Positions 7,972-16,336 of a stretch of 36,532 nt of DNA are shown in pieces (within the stretch, counting starts at the first letter, position 1; each line of letters begins with the position of its first letter). The stretch is taken from contig CALKJA010000155.1 of assembly GCA_937995865.1 (NCBI GenBank), positions 1-36,532 on the forward strand, in the 5' to 3' direction. Origin of the DNA: an uncultured Paracoccaceae bacterium (GTDB lineage: Bacteria > Pseudomonadota > Alphaproteobacteria > Rhodobacterales > Rhodobacteraceae). The position numbers and the translations under genes are program-made. The notes beneath the pieces are model-generated. The model worked only from the letters and a program-made list of their open reading frames with translations, had not been told where the DNA came from and did no database searches.

Positions 7972-7989
7972 TTAGAAAGGGGTTACCCC

Positions 7990-8628
7990 ATGACGGACAG
8001 CCGTATCGACGTGGCATCGCAAGCTCTTGCACGCCTTGGCGAGCCTGCGATCTCCTCTTTCGAGGAGGATAGCGAGACAGCCGAAAAGGTAGCTCGGCTT
8101 TACGAGCCGACAATCTTGCAGCTCCTAAGCTCGCACGATTGGAGCTTCGCCACCCGGCGGGCCTCTCTGCCCGAGGATGCGTCCGGGACGCCCATCAACG
8201 AATGGACGCGGGCCTTTTTGCTTCCCACGCTGCGGACGGAGCGTGTGGGCAAGATCATGAGCGTGTTTAATAGCACCTCCCTGCGATCCCCCAAGGTGTT
8301 TGACTTTGAGCTGCAAGAGCGCTGGCTGTTCACGGACTACGAGACCATTGTGGTGGAGTACATCGCGCGCGTGCCCGAGACGGACTGGCCGGGCTATTTC
8401 CACACCCTTGCCATTGAGGCGCTGGCTGCGACGCTGGCCTTGCCTGTGACCGAGATCGCCAGCAAGGATGCGCAACACCGCGAGATCGCTTTCGGGACGC
8501 CCTCACAGGGCGGGCGCGGTGGCCTGTTTGAGACCGCCGCAGAGGCCGACGCCACGGGCGACCCCACGCAGTCATTGTTGGATGACCACGATCCAATCTA
8601 TGCGGCCCGGTTCGGAGGTCACTGGTAA
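7990..8628 (+). CDS. Tail tubular protein A (gp11-like head-tail adaptor)
   Basis: The 212-aa product joins portal to tail nozzle. The pattern matches the T7 gp11 family: RIDVASQALARLGEPAISSF near the N-terminus, then YEPTILQLLSSHDWSFATRR around residues 38-57, and a conserved-type central ADxxEE-like helical region. Length is close to T7 gp11 (196 aa). It overlaps the nozzle gene by one base (TAATG). Its ribosome site AAAGGGG can pair with CCCC just before the ATG, a possible translational brake. Confidence 0.9.
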   Translation: MTDSRIDVASQALARLGEPAISSFEEDSETAEKVARLYEPTILQLLSSHDWSFATRRASLPEDASGTPINEWTRAFLLPTLRTERVGKIMSVFNSTSLRSPKVFDFELQERWLFTDYETIVVEYIARVPETDWPGYFHTLAIEALAATLALPVTEIASKDAQHREIAFGTPSQGGRGGLFETAAEADATGDPTQSLLDDHDPIYAARFGGHW

Positions 8629-11417
8629 TGCCACAAGCGCGACACATTCAGACCAGCCTTACATCCGGGGAGCTGGACCCGCTCCTTTGGAGCCGTGAGG
8701 ACATAACCTTTTTTTACACGTCCGCCCGACTGATCGAAAACGCCGTCCCGCTACCGCAGGGCGGCGTCAAGAGGCGTGAGGGGTGGGTCTACAAAGCGCC
8801 CCAGCGTGGCGAGCTTGACGAGCTGACTATCTCGGCCCTGACCGCCCCGAACGGCGGGACAACCGCCAACCTGACCGACGGCGACGAGGACACCGTTTTC
8901 ACCACAACCACGGCCATGGGGACGGTCGGCACCTACGAGATTGTGATCATTGATCTAGGCTCATCCATGGACGTGACGTGCGTGGATATGGGCGGGATTG
9001 CGATTGTCGGAGTAGACGGGACCGTCAACAGCGCGAGGCTGCAATTGCACGCCTCGGATGATGCCTCCACATGGGAGCTTATTGCGGCGGACACGTTTGC
9101 GACAGCGACCCACGACCGGAGGTTTTCCGCGCCGCCAGACCAGTTGCTAACAACGGCGCGCTACCTGCGGATCAGGACATCCAATTTCATCGCGGGGCAG
9201 GACTACGGCGCGTCTACGGTCCGCATGACGTCCGTTGCTGTGCACGTTGAGGAGGGATACTCAACCGACGGGGCGGAGGTTGGAAACCACTCCCACCACA
9301 CCATGACCACGTCCATAGATGACGAGTATGACCTCGTTATGACTGACGGCAACTGCGACATTTTCTCGGGTGACGATGGGTCTTATTTGGCGAGCGTGTC
9401 TCTGCCTCACCCCAATTCCCGGATTGGCGAGATTAAGGTGTCTCAGAGCTTGGACACAATGGTCGTTTATCACGAGAACTACCCGCCGTGGGTGATCCAA
9501 AAGATCGGGGGGGACACCTCGTGGCGCTCGGGGGCGTTCGAGTTTGAGAGCGTTGTGGACTTCCCGTTCGACACGCTAGACGGTGAGGACGTGTCCGGGG
9601 GCGAAAACGAAATCCAGTTCGCGCAGTTCTCAGATATGGCGGGGACCGATGATTTGCTCGTTGAGTACAACGGCGAAACAAGCGCGTCATTCTCTTGGAC
9701 AAACACAACCGCGACCATGGTAACGCGCATCCAGAACGCCATAAACAGCCTGACCGACTTTTCGGAGGTTGTTGTTACCGATGCGGGCGATGATGGCTTT
9801 GATATCGAGTTCACGGGGGTTGATGGCAAGCGGGCTTGGCCTACGCTGGTTTTTGATCTCCTCACCGGGTCCGGCCTCGTTGAGATTTCGCGCAAGACCT
9901 ACGGTAAGCCAGACACGGACAAGCTGTGGAGCGATACGCGGGGTTATCCGCGTTGCGGCGGGTTCTATCAGGGGCGGCATTGGATGGGCGGATTTAGGGA
10001 CCGCTCGGACGTCATTGTCGCAAGTCGCGCGGGAAATCTGGCTGACTTCCGGGAGGATGCGGACCCGGTTATCTCCTCGCCTATCGTGGTTGCTCCCAGC
10101 TTGGACGAGCAAATCACCGTCCATAACATTTACGCCGGTCGGCATCTGCAGATTTTTACCAGCTCTGCGGAGCTGTACGTGCCGGACGAGCCTATCACTA
10201 TCGACAATATAGCGCTCAAAGTCACGACGCGGCACGGGTCCAACCGATACACCCAGCCGGTTGACGTGCAGGGCGGGACGCTCTTTGTGGATCGGAATGG
10301 GCGCGCCTTGCGTGAGTACCTTTTCACGGATGCGGAGCAGTCCTACTCTGCCGAGCCGGTCACGATACTGGCGGGGCATTTGCTGGCATCACCGCAATCT
10401 ATGGTACTGCGGCGCGCGCGGGACGTTGATCAACCTCGGGCGCTCCTCATAGCTAACACGGGGACAGATCGGGCGGGCGATACGGTCCCGGCGTCCATGT
10501 GCATCATCGACCGAGCGCAACAGGTGACCGGGCTTTGCCGGATCAGCACCGAGGGAACGCCGCTCACCTTCGCGTCTACGCAAAAGGGCGAGGCGTTTGC
10601 CATGGTATCGCGCGAGCTGGCGGGCAACTCGTGGAACTTCTTAGAGCAGTTCAGCTCCGACTTTATGTCGGACTGCGCGGTGGAGGTTGCCAACGATGAC
10701 ATTGATGATCTGACGGCAACGGCTGATCAGACTGTTTTCTCCTACACCTTCACAAGCCCACTGGATACGTCCGACGTGGCGATCTGGACGCGGGCCAGTG
10801 AGGACGACGATTGGTCGCGAGTAGAGGGTGACAGCTACACCGTGCAGCTCGATACGCAAACCGTCACCTTGACCGGCGACTATGCCGACGGCGTTGCGGA
10901 GGGCACGCTGGTCCGGGTCAACCTGCGGCAAGACACTGTCACCTTGTCCGGCGTAGGAGATCACTTGGAGGGCGTGGAGGTGGAGGTGCATGGCGATGGC
11001 CTGCCCCTCGGCACCCTGACGGTGTCGGGCGGGGCTGTTGACTTAGGCGATCAGCGCTTTGATTTCGCTTGTCAAGTCGGGTTGCGCATGATCCCACGCA
11101 TTGTCCTGCACCCTTACAAGGGCCAAGGTCAGCAATCCCCCACCATGAAAAACCAACGCATCCCCCGGATGCTTCTACAGCTCGAAAGAACGGGGGCTGT
11201 TTCCGTGTCTGCACATGACGGGGGACGGCCACGCGCCGTAAGTCTGGCAAATTATGACAGCGGGGTGATGGACCCAACGCTCGATGAGGTGTTATTCACT
11301 GGGGCAAAGCGCATTTCTGGCCTCGGCAGGTGGCAAAAGGAGCCTACCGTGGAGATAACCCAAACCGTGCCTATGCCGTTTTTGCTGCGGTCAGTCACTT
11401 ACGATGTGAGATTTTAG
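8628..11417 (+). CDS. Tail tubular protein B (gp12-like nozzle) with inserted sugar-binding-type domain
   Basis: The 929-aa product is the nozzle at the end of the short tail. The N-terminus (residues ~8-55: TSGELDPLLWSREDITFFY..., PLPQGGVKRREGW) is the hallmark of T7 gp12-type nozzle proteins. T7 gp12 is 794 aa; the excess fits an inserted beta-sandwich at about 75-190 with the look of an F5/8 type C (discoidin-like) domain (NLTDGDEDT, D-L-G-S-x-x-D-V, A-R-Y-L-R-I-R). Such domains bind sugars or surfaces. The rest is beta-propeller-like, followed by nozzle strands. It is translationally coupled to the adaptor gene. Confidence 0.9.
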   Translation: MPQARHIQTSLTSGELDPLLWSREDITFFYTSARLIENAVPLPQGGVKRREGWVYKAPQRGELDELTISALTAPNGGTTANLTDGDEDTVFTTTTAMGTVGTYEIVIIDLGSSMDVTCVDMGGIAIVGVDGTVNSARLQLHASDDASTWELIAADTFATATHDRRFSAPPDQLLTTARYLRIRTSNFIAGQDYGASTVRMTSVAVHVEEGYSTDGAEVGNHSHHTMTTSIDDEYDLVMTDGNCDIFSGDDGSYLASVSLPHPNSRIGEIKVSQSLDTMVVYHENYPPWVIQKIGGDTSWRSGAFEFESVVDFPFDTLDGEDVSGGENEIQFAQFSDMAGTDDLLVEYNGETSASFSWTNTTATMVTRIQNAINSLTDFSEVVVTDAGDDGFDIEFTGVDGKRAWPTLVFDLLTGSGLVEISRKTYGKPDTDKLWSDTRGYPRCGGFYQGRHWMGGFRDRSDVIVASRAGNLADFREDADPVISSPIVVAPSLDEQITVHNIYAGRHLQIFTSSAELYVPDEPITIDNIALKVTTRHGSNRYTQPVDVQGGTLFVDRNGRALREYLFTDAEQSYSAEPVTILAGHLLASPQSMVLRRARDVDQPRALLIANTGTDRAGDTVPASMCIIDRAQQVTGLCRISTEGTPLTFASTQKGEAFAMVSRELAGNSWNFLEQFSSDFMSDCAVEVANDDIDDLTATADQTVFSYTFTSPLDTSDVAIWTRASEDDDWSRVEGDSYTVQLDTQTVTLTGDYADGVAEGTLVRVNLRQDTVTLSGVGDHLEGVEVEVHGDGLPLGTLTVSGGAVDLGDQRFDFACQVGLRMIPRIVLHPYKGQGQQSPTMKNQRIPRMLLQLERTGAVSVSAHDGGRPRAVSLANYDSGVMDPTLDEVLFTGAKRISGLGRWQKEPTVEITQTVPMPFLLRSVTYDVRF

Positions 11418-11426
11418 GAGGCAATT

Positions 11427-11990
11427 ATGGCGTCAGTTTTCGGAGCGATAGCGGCGGTCAGCTCGGGGGTTTCTGCAGGGGCGGCAACTGTCTCGGCGGG
11501 TGGTGGGCTTGCTGCGGCGGGCACCGCTGCGACCGGGGCAGGCTTGACCCTCACCAATGTTATGACGGCAGGCTCTGCCCTCGCGGCGGTCGGCAGCGGC
11601 ATAATGTCCATCAAGCAGGGGTACGCTCAAGCGGACCAGCTCAAGACAGAGGCCGCTTTCGCAGGGGCCGCAGCGGAGCAAGAGAGAGCGGCGGGGGCAT
11701 CGCAGGCTCTGGACTTGGCGCGCGAATATGCCGCCCTAACCAGTGAGCAAACCGTCGTCCAGCTCGCCAACGGTCTCGACGTTGGGACGGGCACTCCGGT
11801 CAACATTCGGGAGAGCACGAAACGGCAGGCGGATCGCAGCATCGACACGACCCGCGAGAATGCACGCAATCGGTCCGCAATGCAGCGCCTACGGCAACGC
11901 GGCCTGATGACAGAGGCACGGGCTGCAATCTCTGGCGGCTACGGGCAGGCGCTCAAAACCGGCTTCAACGCTTATCAATTACTGGGGTAA
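11427..11990 (+). CDS. Internal virion protein (gp14-like, DNA ejection)
   Basis: The 187-aa product is close to T7 gp14 in size (196 aa) and style: a hydrophobic Ala/Gly-rich N-terminal half (about residues 1-60) that can insert into a membrane, then a long charged helix (65-170). In T7 the gp14 family forms the outer-membrane part of the ejection conduit. An AGGAGG ribosome site precedes ATG 11427. It is the first of four consecutive internal-core genes, in the standard order after the nozzle. Confidence 0.82.
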   Translation: MASVFGAIAAVSSGVSAGAATVSAGGGLAAAGTAATGAGLTLTNVMTAGSALAAVGSGIMSIKQGYAQADQLKTEAAFAGAAAEQERAAGASQALDLAREYAALTSEQTVVQLANGLDVGTGTPVNIRESTKRQADRSIDTTRENARNRSAMQRLRQRGLMTEARAAISGGYGQALKTGFNAYQLLG

Positions 11991-11993
11991 ACC

Positions 11994-14531
11994 ATGGCAA
12001 CTATTCGCAGATATGGACCAGCCGGAGTAGCTCCGGCAGTAACGCCCCGGCCCGAGCTGGGGCGCGGTCGTGAGGCGCAGTTCGCTGCATTTGGAGGCAT
12101 GTTCCAAGCTGCCGAGGAGTTTGTCCGCCCGGCCGTCGAGGAGGCGCAAAAGGTCAAAGGTGAGCAGGAGGCCCTAGAGGAGCTGGACGGCAAGGGGCTG
12201 GACGCAACCTTCGAACCTCGCTCCCCGTTCACCGTGCGCAGTCAGGCATTCAATGGGGCTGCAGAGAAAGTGATCTCCACGCGTGCGTCCGAGGCGATGC
12301 AAGGGGCTATGATCAACGCCACTCGCAAGGCGGATGGCGACCTGAATGTCCTAAAGGTCGAAATGGACAAGGCGCGCTCTGATATCATGGCAGCACTGCC
12401 GGAGGGCCTTCTGGGTATCGCCTCCGATGTAGAGACCCAATACGAGCGCGGGCGCGTCGTGGCGGAGCGGAACACTGCAGACCTCGCGCGGCGTCGGGTG
12501 GTGGCCCGGCAGCGGGCCGCTGCAGCTCAAGCCTTGGATTTTGCGCAGTCCGAGGCCGAGCGCCTCGCGCTGATCGGCGCAACAGGTCCCGAGCTGTCCG
12601 ACCACATGGCCCAAGCTGCGGATCAGATCGCACAGTTTGGTCCTCGTGGTGAGTTCACTTTGGCGGGCAAGACGTACCCGGCAGACCCCTCCCGATCAGG
12701 CATTCTATCGCCGGGCGCTATGGAGGATCGCGTCCGGGGCATCAGCACCGAAACAAGCCGGATTATGCTGGAGGCAGATTTTCAACAGAGTGAAGCTCCC
12801 GGCCAATTCGTTGAGGAGTTTCGCGCGCAAGTTTTCTCAGGCAATTCCCCATTCTCGGCGGGTGAAAGTTTGGAGATGTTGCGCCGCATGGATACGCGCG
12901 CCCGGACAATGGAAAGCCAGCGCCGCACAGCCGCCAATGCCGAACGTGATCGGCTGGAGGCTGGCATGGACACGGCAATCAACGGCTACGTTACCATGAC
13001 CGAGGCGGGGGTCCCTATGGCCATCCCCGAGGAGGAGCGGGTCTCTGTGCTGGACAGCCTGTCCCCATTTCCTGACATGCAGCGCGAGGCGCGGTTGGAG
13101 TTTGCGGTGGCGGACGCTCAAGTGGAAACGCATGGCATGACGGGCGCGCAGCTCAACGCATACGCGGGACGCATCCGGGGCGATATGGAGGCGGCAGCAT
13201 CGCGGGGCGAATTGGACTTGGAGGGCGCGGCTGTCTTGGCAAGTCTTGAGGACCGCCTCGCCAAAGTTCAAGACGCGGTGTCCTCCGAGACGCTAGGTCT
13301 GCCCATGGTGGAGCAACTGGCCATGGACGGAGCCGCGTTCGAGGATGTGGATTATGATGCTCTGCGCACCTCGGCGAATGGAAACGAGGACATACTCCGG
13401 GAGATCGCGGAGGTTGAGGCGTTCCATCGGGATACCGAACAACTGCAGAACATGACCACGGCGCAACGGGAGACTGTTCTGGAGGCGGCGCGGGAAGGTA
13501 TCGCCAACCTTGCGGCGCGAGGCCGCGGACTTGGGGCGGACGCGCTCATCACGCAGGGCGTGCTTGATCGACTGGACGAATGGTCCACGCACCGCGCAGA
13601 GCTTGCCGCAACCGACCCCGTAAAATTCGCAGCGGCGTCAGGTGTAGCCCTGCCGTCATTTGAGGGCGTGGAGAGCATGACGGACGCGGGCGCAATCATC
13701 GCCGCACGGGTCGGGGCGGTTGCCCCCTTGTCATCGGCGGAGGGCGTGGACAATCCGGTGCCTCTCACGCAAGCCGAGGTTGATGCCTTATCCGAGATAT
13801 ACAGCGGATCAACGCGCGGCGAGAAATCCGCTTTCCTCGGCTCAATAGCGGCGCTCGGCGAGGATCAGGCTATGGCTGTTTTTGCTCGCATGGGGCAGGC
13901 GGAACCCACACTTTTTGCGGCGGGTGCTGTCTACACGATGGGCAACCAGCAAGCGGCGGGCGTAATCCTTCGAGGGTCTGTTGATACAAAGCTGGACGGC
14001 GGGTCCCGGTCGGACCTCGCCGCAGCTCGCGAGGTCACGCTCGGAGCGCTCCTTGAGGTTGATATGCTGGCACCCGAGGGCATCGAGATGCTGGACACAA
14101 CGGCGCTGGCATATGCGCGCGGCTTGGCTATGGCGGAGGGCGGGCGTCAAATCGAGACGCGCGACATGGAGGCGGGCTACAATATCGCTCTGGGTCAGCA
14201 GGCAGATGGGACTGGAGGCTTTGCGGATACACGCTATGGGCCGACGATCTTGCCGTCAGGATGGACAGCGCGCCGCCTTGATCGGACACTCCGTCGGTTG
14301 ACCCCCATGGACATGAACGGGATCACGCAAGGCATTGTGCAGGACCGCTATGGGCGTCCGTTTGATGCGGAGGAAATCTTACCCAACGTCCACGGCCTGC
14401 GACCTTCGCCGGACGATCCTAACGTCTTGGTGCCAGTGGATCGCGAGGGGGCTTTCTTCTTGGTCAACCGAGGGCACGGCGAGGCGTTGGACGTATTGAC
14501 GTTTGATCTATCCGAATTGGGGCAGGAATGA
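11994..14531 (+). CDS. Internal virion protein (gp15-like ejection/core protein)
   Basis: The 845-aa product is a large, mostly helical, Ala/Glu/Arg-rich protein in the slot of T7 gp15 (747 aa). The N-terminus is short and basic; long coiled-coil-like helices follow at about 45-160 and 280-330. No catalytic motif was recognised. In T7, gp15 forms the periplasmic part of the DNA-translocating tube. The start ATG lies three bases after the previous stop, and the stop overlaps the next start (ATGA at 14528-14531), so the core proteins are likely made in fixed ratios. Confidence 0.75.
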   Translation: MATIRRYGPAGVAPAVTPRPELGRGREAQFAAFGGMFQAAEEFVRPAVEEAQKVKGEQEALEELDGKGLDATFEPRSPFTVRSQAFNGAAEKVISTRASEAMQGAMINATRKADGDLNVLKVEMDKARSDIMAALPEGLLGIASDVETQYERGRVVAERNTADLARRRVVARQRAAAAQALDFAQSEAERLALIGATGPELSDHMAQAADQIAQFGPRGEFTLAGKTYPADPSRSGILSPGAMEDRVRGISTETSRIMLEADFQQSEAPGQFVEEFRAQVFSGNSPFSAGESLEMLRRMDTRARTMESQRRTAANAERDRLEAGMDTAINGYVTMTEAGVPMAIPEEERVSVLDSLSPFPDMQREARLEFAVADAQVETHGMTGAQLNAYAGRIRGDMEAAASRGELDLEGAAVLASLEDRLAKVQDAVSSETLGLPMVEQLAMDGAAFEDVDYDALRTSANGNEDILREIAEVEAFHRDTEQLQNMTTAQRETVLEAAREGIANLAARGRGLGADALITQGVLDRLDEWSTHRAELAATDPVKFAAASGVALPSFEGVESMTDAGAIIAARVGAVAPLSSAEGVDNPVPLTQAEVDALSEIYSGSTRGEKSAFLGSIAALGEDQAMAVFARMGQAEPTLFAAGAVYTMGNQQAAGVILRGSVDTKLDGGSRSDLAAAREVTLGALLEVDMLAPEGIEMLDTTALAYARGLAMAEGGRQIETRDMEAGYNIALGQQADGTGGFADTRYGPTILPSGWTARRLDRTLRRLTPMDMNGITQGIVQDRYGRPFDAEEILPNVHGLRPSPDDPNVLVPVDREGAFFLVNRGHGEALDVLTFDLSELGQE

Positions 14532-16336
14532 CCAGATTAGCCAGACTGCAGCCCATTGAGAACGACGCCACGCGAGGCCCGGAGGTTGGTCTGGGTGAGG
14601 CTGTGGGGGCGGGCTTTGATCTAGCCAAGCCGGAGGCCGGTTTCTTTGCGGGGCACCGGCTCGCCAGTGAGGTCAATCAAGATGCCTGGGCGGCTGTTGA
14701 GAGCACGTTCTACGGTCCGGGGGAAAAGCCGGAACTTAGCGACGATGAGCGCCGAGAGCTGTCATTCATGCAGCAAGAAGACTTTGACGAGGATCAGGTC
14801 CGTCGCCTGTCCAGCATCATGGCCGAGCAAGGTTTTGAAGTTCCGGAGGCTCTGCGGCCTGACGTCTACACCGCGCGGCGCGATCAGGTGTTGGGTGATA
14901 TGCAAGAGCTGCGCGCACGGGAGCGGGAGACACTCTCTCGGGCATCCAAGGGGACGGAGCTTTTCGGCACTCTGGCCGGTGGTGCGTGGGCGGAGCTGTC
15001 CGACCCCGTGAACTTCGCAACTCTTGCTATTGGAGCCTCCGCGCGCGCGGGCCTCTTGGCCACAATGGCAACGGAGGCAGGGATCAACGCCGCGATTGAA
15101 GGCGTGCAGACGCCTAGCCGTAACACTTTCCGCCGGATGATTGACGAGCCGGAAACAAGCATGATCACCAACATGGCTTTTGGCGCGGTGTTTGGTGGTG
15201 CTTTTGGCGGGGTTATGAAGGGCGCGCAGTTGGGCGCTCCACGCTTGGGCGAAATGACCTCCGACGGGATGAACCGTCTTGGCATGATGATGGGGCGCGA
15301 GGACCGCCGTGCGTTGGCTGACGTTGCTGCCCGCAGTGGTGACCGGGAGCTTGCCGACGTCGCAGCCGCTGTGCGCCGCGATATAGAGGACGAGGCCGCA
15401 GTCCTGCCCCGACCTACCCGAGAGGGCGTTCGTGAACATGAGGCGCGATTGCAGGCGGCGACAGAGGCCGCGCAGCGTGGTGAGCTGCCTGCGATCCCGG
15501 ATCGACCCATCGCAGCAAACCGGGAAACGATACTGACACCCGAGCGCTTGTCGGAACAATTCAACGGGATCATGGATCGTGTGGTCCGGGATATCGAGAC
15601 GCGGGCCGACATAGATGCGCCAACCGTGCAAAGGCTGGACCCAGAAACCGCCGGCCCTATGCGCGCGCAGGTGGCCGAGGTTCGCCGCCAGTTCGATGAG
15701 TTCATCCGGACGCAAGCGGACGAGCTGGTCCCTCCCCCAGAGCGCGCCCGGATAGTCGATGCTGCAGTCCGAAATATGCGTCAGGACCCTGCGATCCGCG
15801 CAGCGGTTGAGGCGCGCGTGACGCAGGACAATCCCAGCTCCGCGCCAGCAAGTCGCGCTTTACGTGAGCGGGTGGACAGCATCGTGGAGCAAGTTGCAGC
15901 GGCTGCGCAGCGGGAGGGTCCCGTCTTGGACGCAGTGATCCGCGCGCAGGAAAACTACCAGCGGAGCGGTCGCCTGAAGGATGCGGCGCGCGGGCTGACT
16001 GACGCGATCACCGCGCAAGTAAGGCGGGGCGATTTCGACCAGCCGCCATCCCGTGCCAGTGAGGCTCCGCGACAGGAGGAACCCCGCGCCGATCCCAACG
16101 AGGGCTTTGGCGACCCCGTGACCGGCGACGGCGCAAGGGTTCAAATTGAAGCGACGCGCGACGCGCTCAACGACACGCAGCCCTCTCCTGATGGCCTTGA
16201 CGCTATCCCTGTGGGGTCTCGCCTGAATGATGACGGCGAGGTTGTCCCTGTCACAATGTCTCGCCAAGAGATCAGGGACGAGCTAGACGCGGATGACGAG
16301 TTCTTAGAAGCAATCAAAATTTGCGGGGTGGGCTGA
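14528..16336 (+). CDS. Internal core protein, N-terminal half of a gp16-like pair
   Basis: The 602-aa product has an acidic-helical N-terminus, then two hydrophobic Ala/Gly-rich stretches at about residues 155-200 and 214-240 able to insert into membranes, then an Arg/Glu-rich, probably disordered helical region to the end. T7 has one large gp16 (1,318 aa) here; this phage has two genes totalling about 1,426 aa, joined by TGATG at 16334-16338. I see no lytic-transglycosylase motif (the usual N-terminal enzyme of gp16). So it is either a naturally split core protein or two separate proteins. Confidence 0.68.
   Translation: MTRLARLQPIENDATRGPEVGLGEAVGAGFDLAKPEAGFFAGHRLASEVNQDAWAAVESTFYGPGEKPELSDDERRELSFMQQEDFDEDQVRRLSSIMAEQGFEVPEALRPDVYTARRDQVLGDMQELRARERETLSRASKGTELFGTLAGGAWAELSDPVNFATLAIGASARAGLLATMATEAGINAAIEGVQTPSRNTFRRMIDEPETSMITNMAFGAVFGGAFGGVMKGAQLGAPRLGEMTSDGMNRLGMMMGREDRRALADVAARSGDRELADVAAAVRRDIEDEAAVLPRPTREGVREHEARLQAATEAAQRGELPAIPDRPIAANRETILTPERLSEQFNGIMDRVVRDIETRADIDAPTVQRLDPETAGPMRAQVAEVRRQFDEFIRTQADELVPPPERARIVDAAVRNMRQDPAIRAAVEARVTQDNPSSAPASRALRERVDSIVEQVAAAAQREGPVLDAVIRAQENYQRSGRLKDAARGLTDAITAQVRRGDFDQPPSRASEAPRQEEPRADPNEGFGDPVTGDGARVQIEATRDALNDTQPSPDGLDAIPVGSRLNDDGEVVPVTMSRQEIRDELDADDEFLEAIKICGVG

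Noticed and set aside
9687-10379. Minus-strand ORF (230 aa) opposite the nozzle gene
   Set aside because: Antisense shadow; no ribosome site, no neighbours in the same direction.
14762-15715. Long minus-strand ORF (317 aa) opposite the internal core gene
   Set aside because: Composition typical of antisense frames in GC-rich DNA, with no start signal and no domain.
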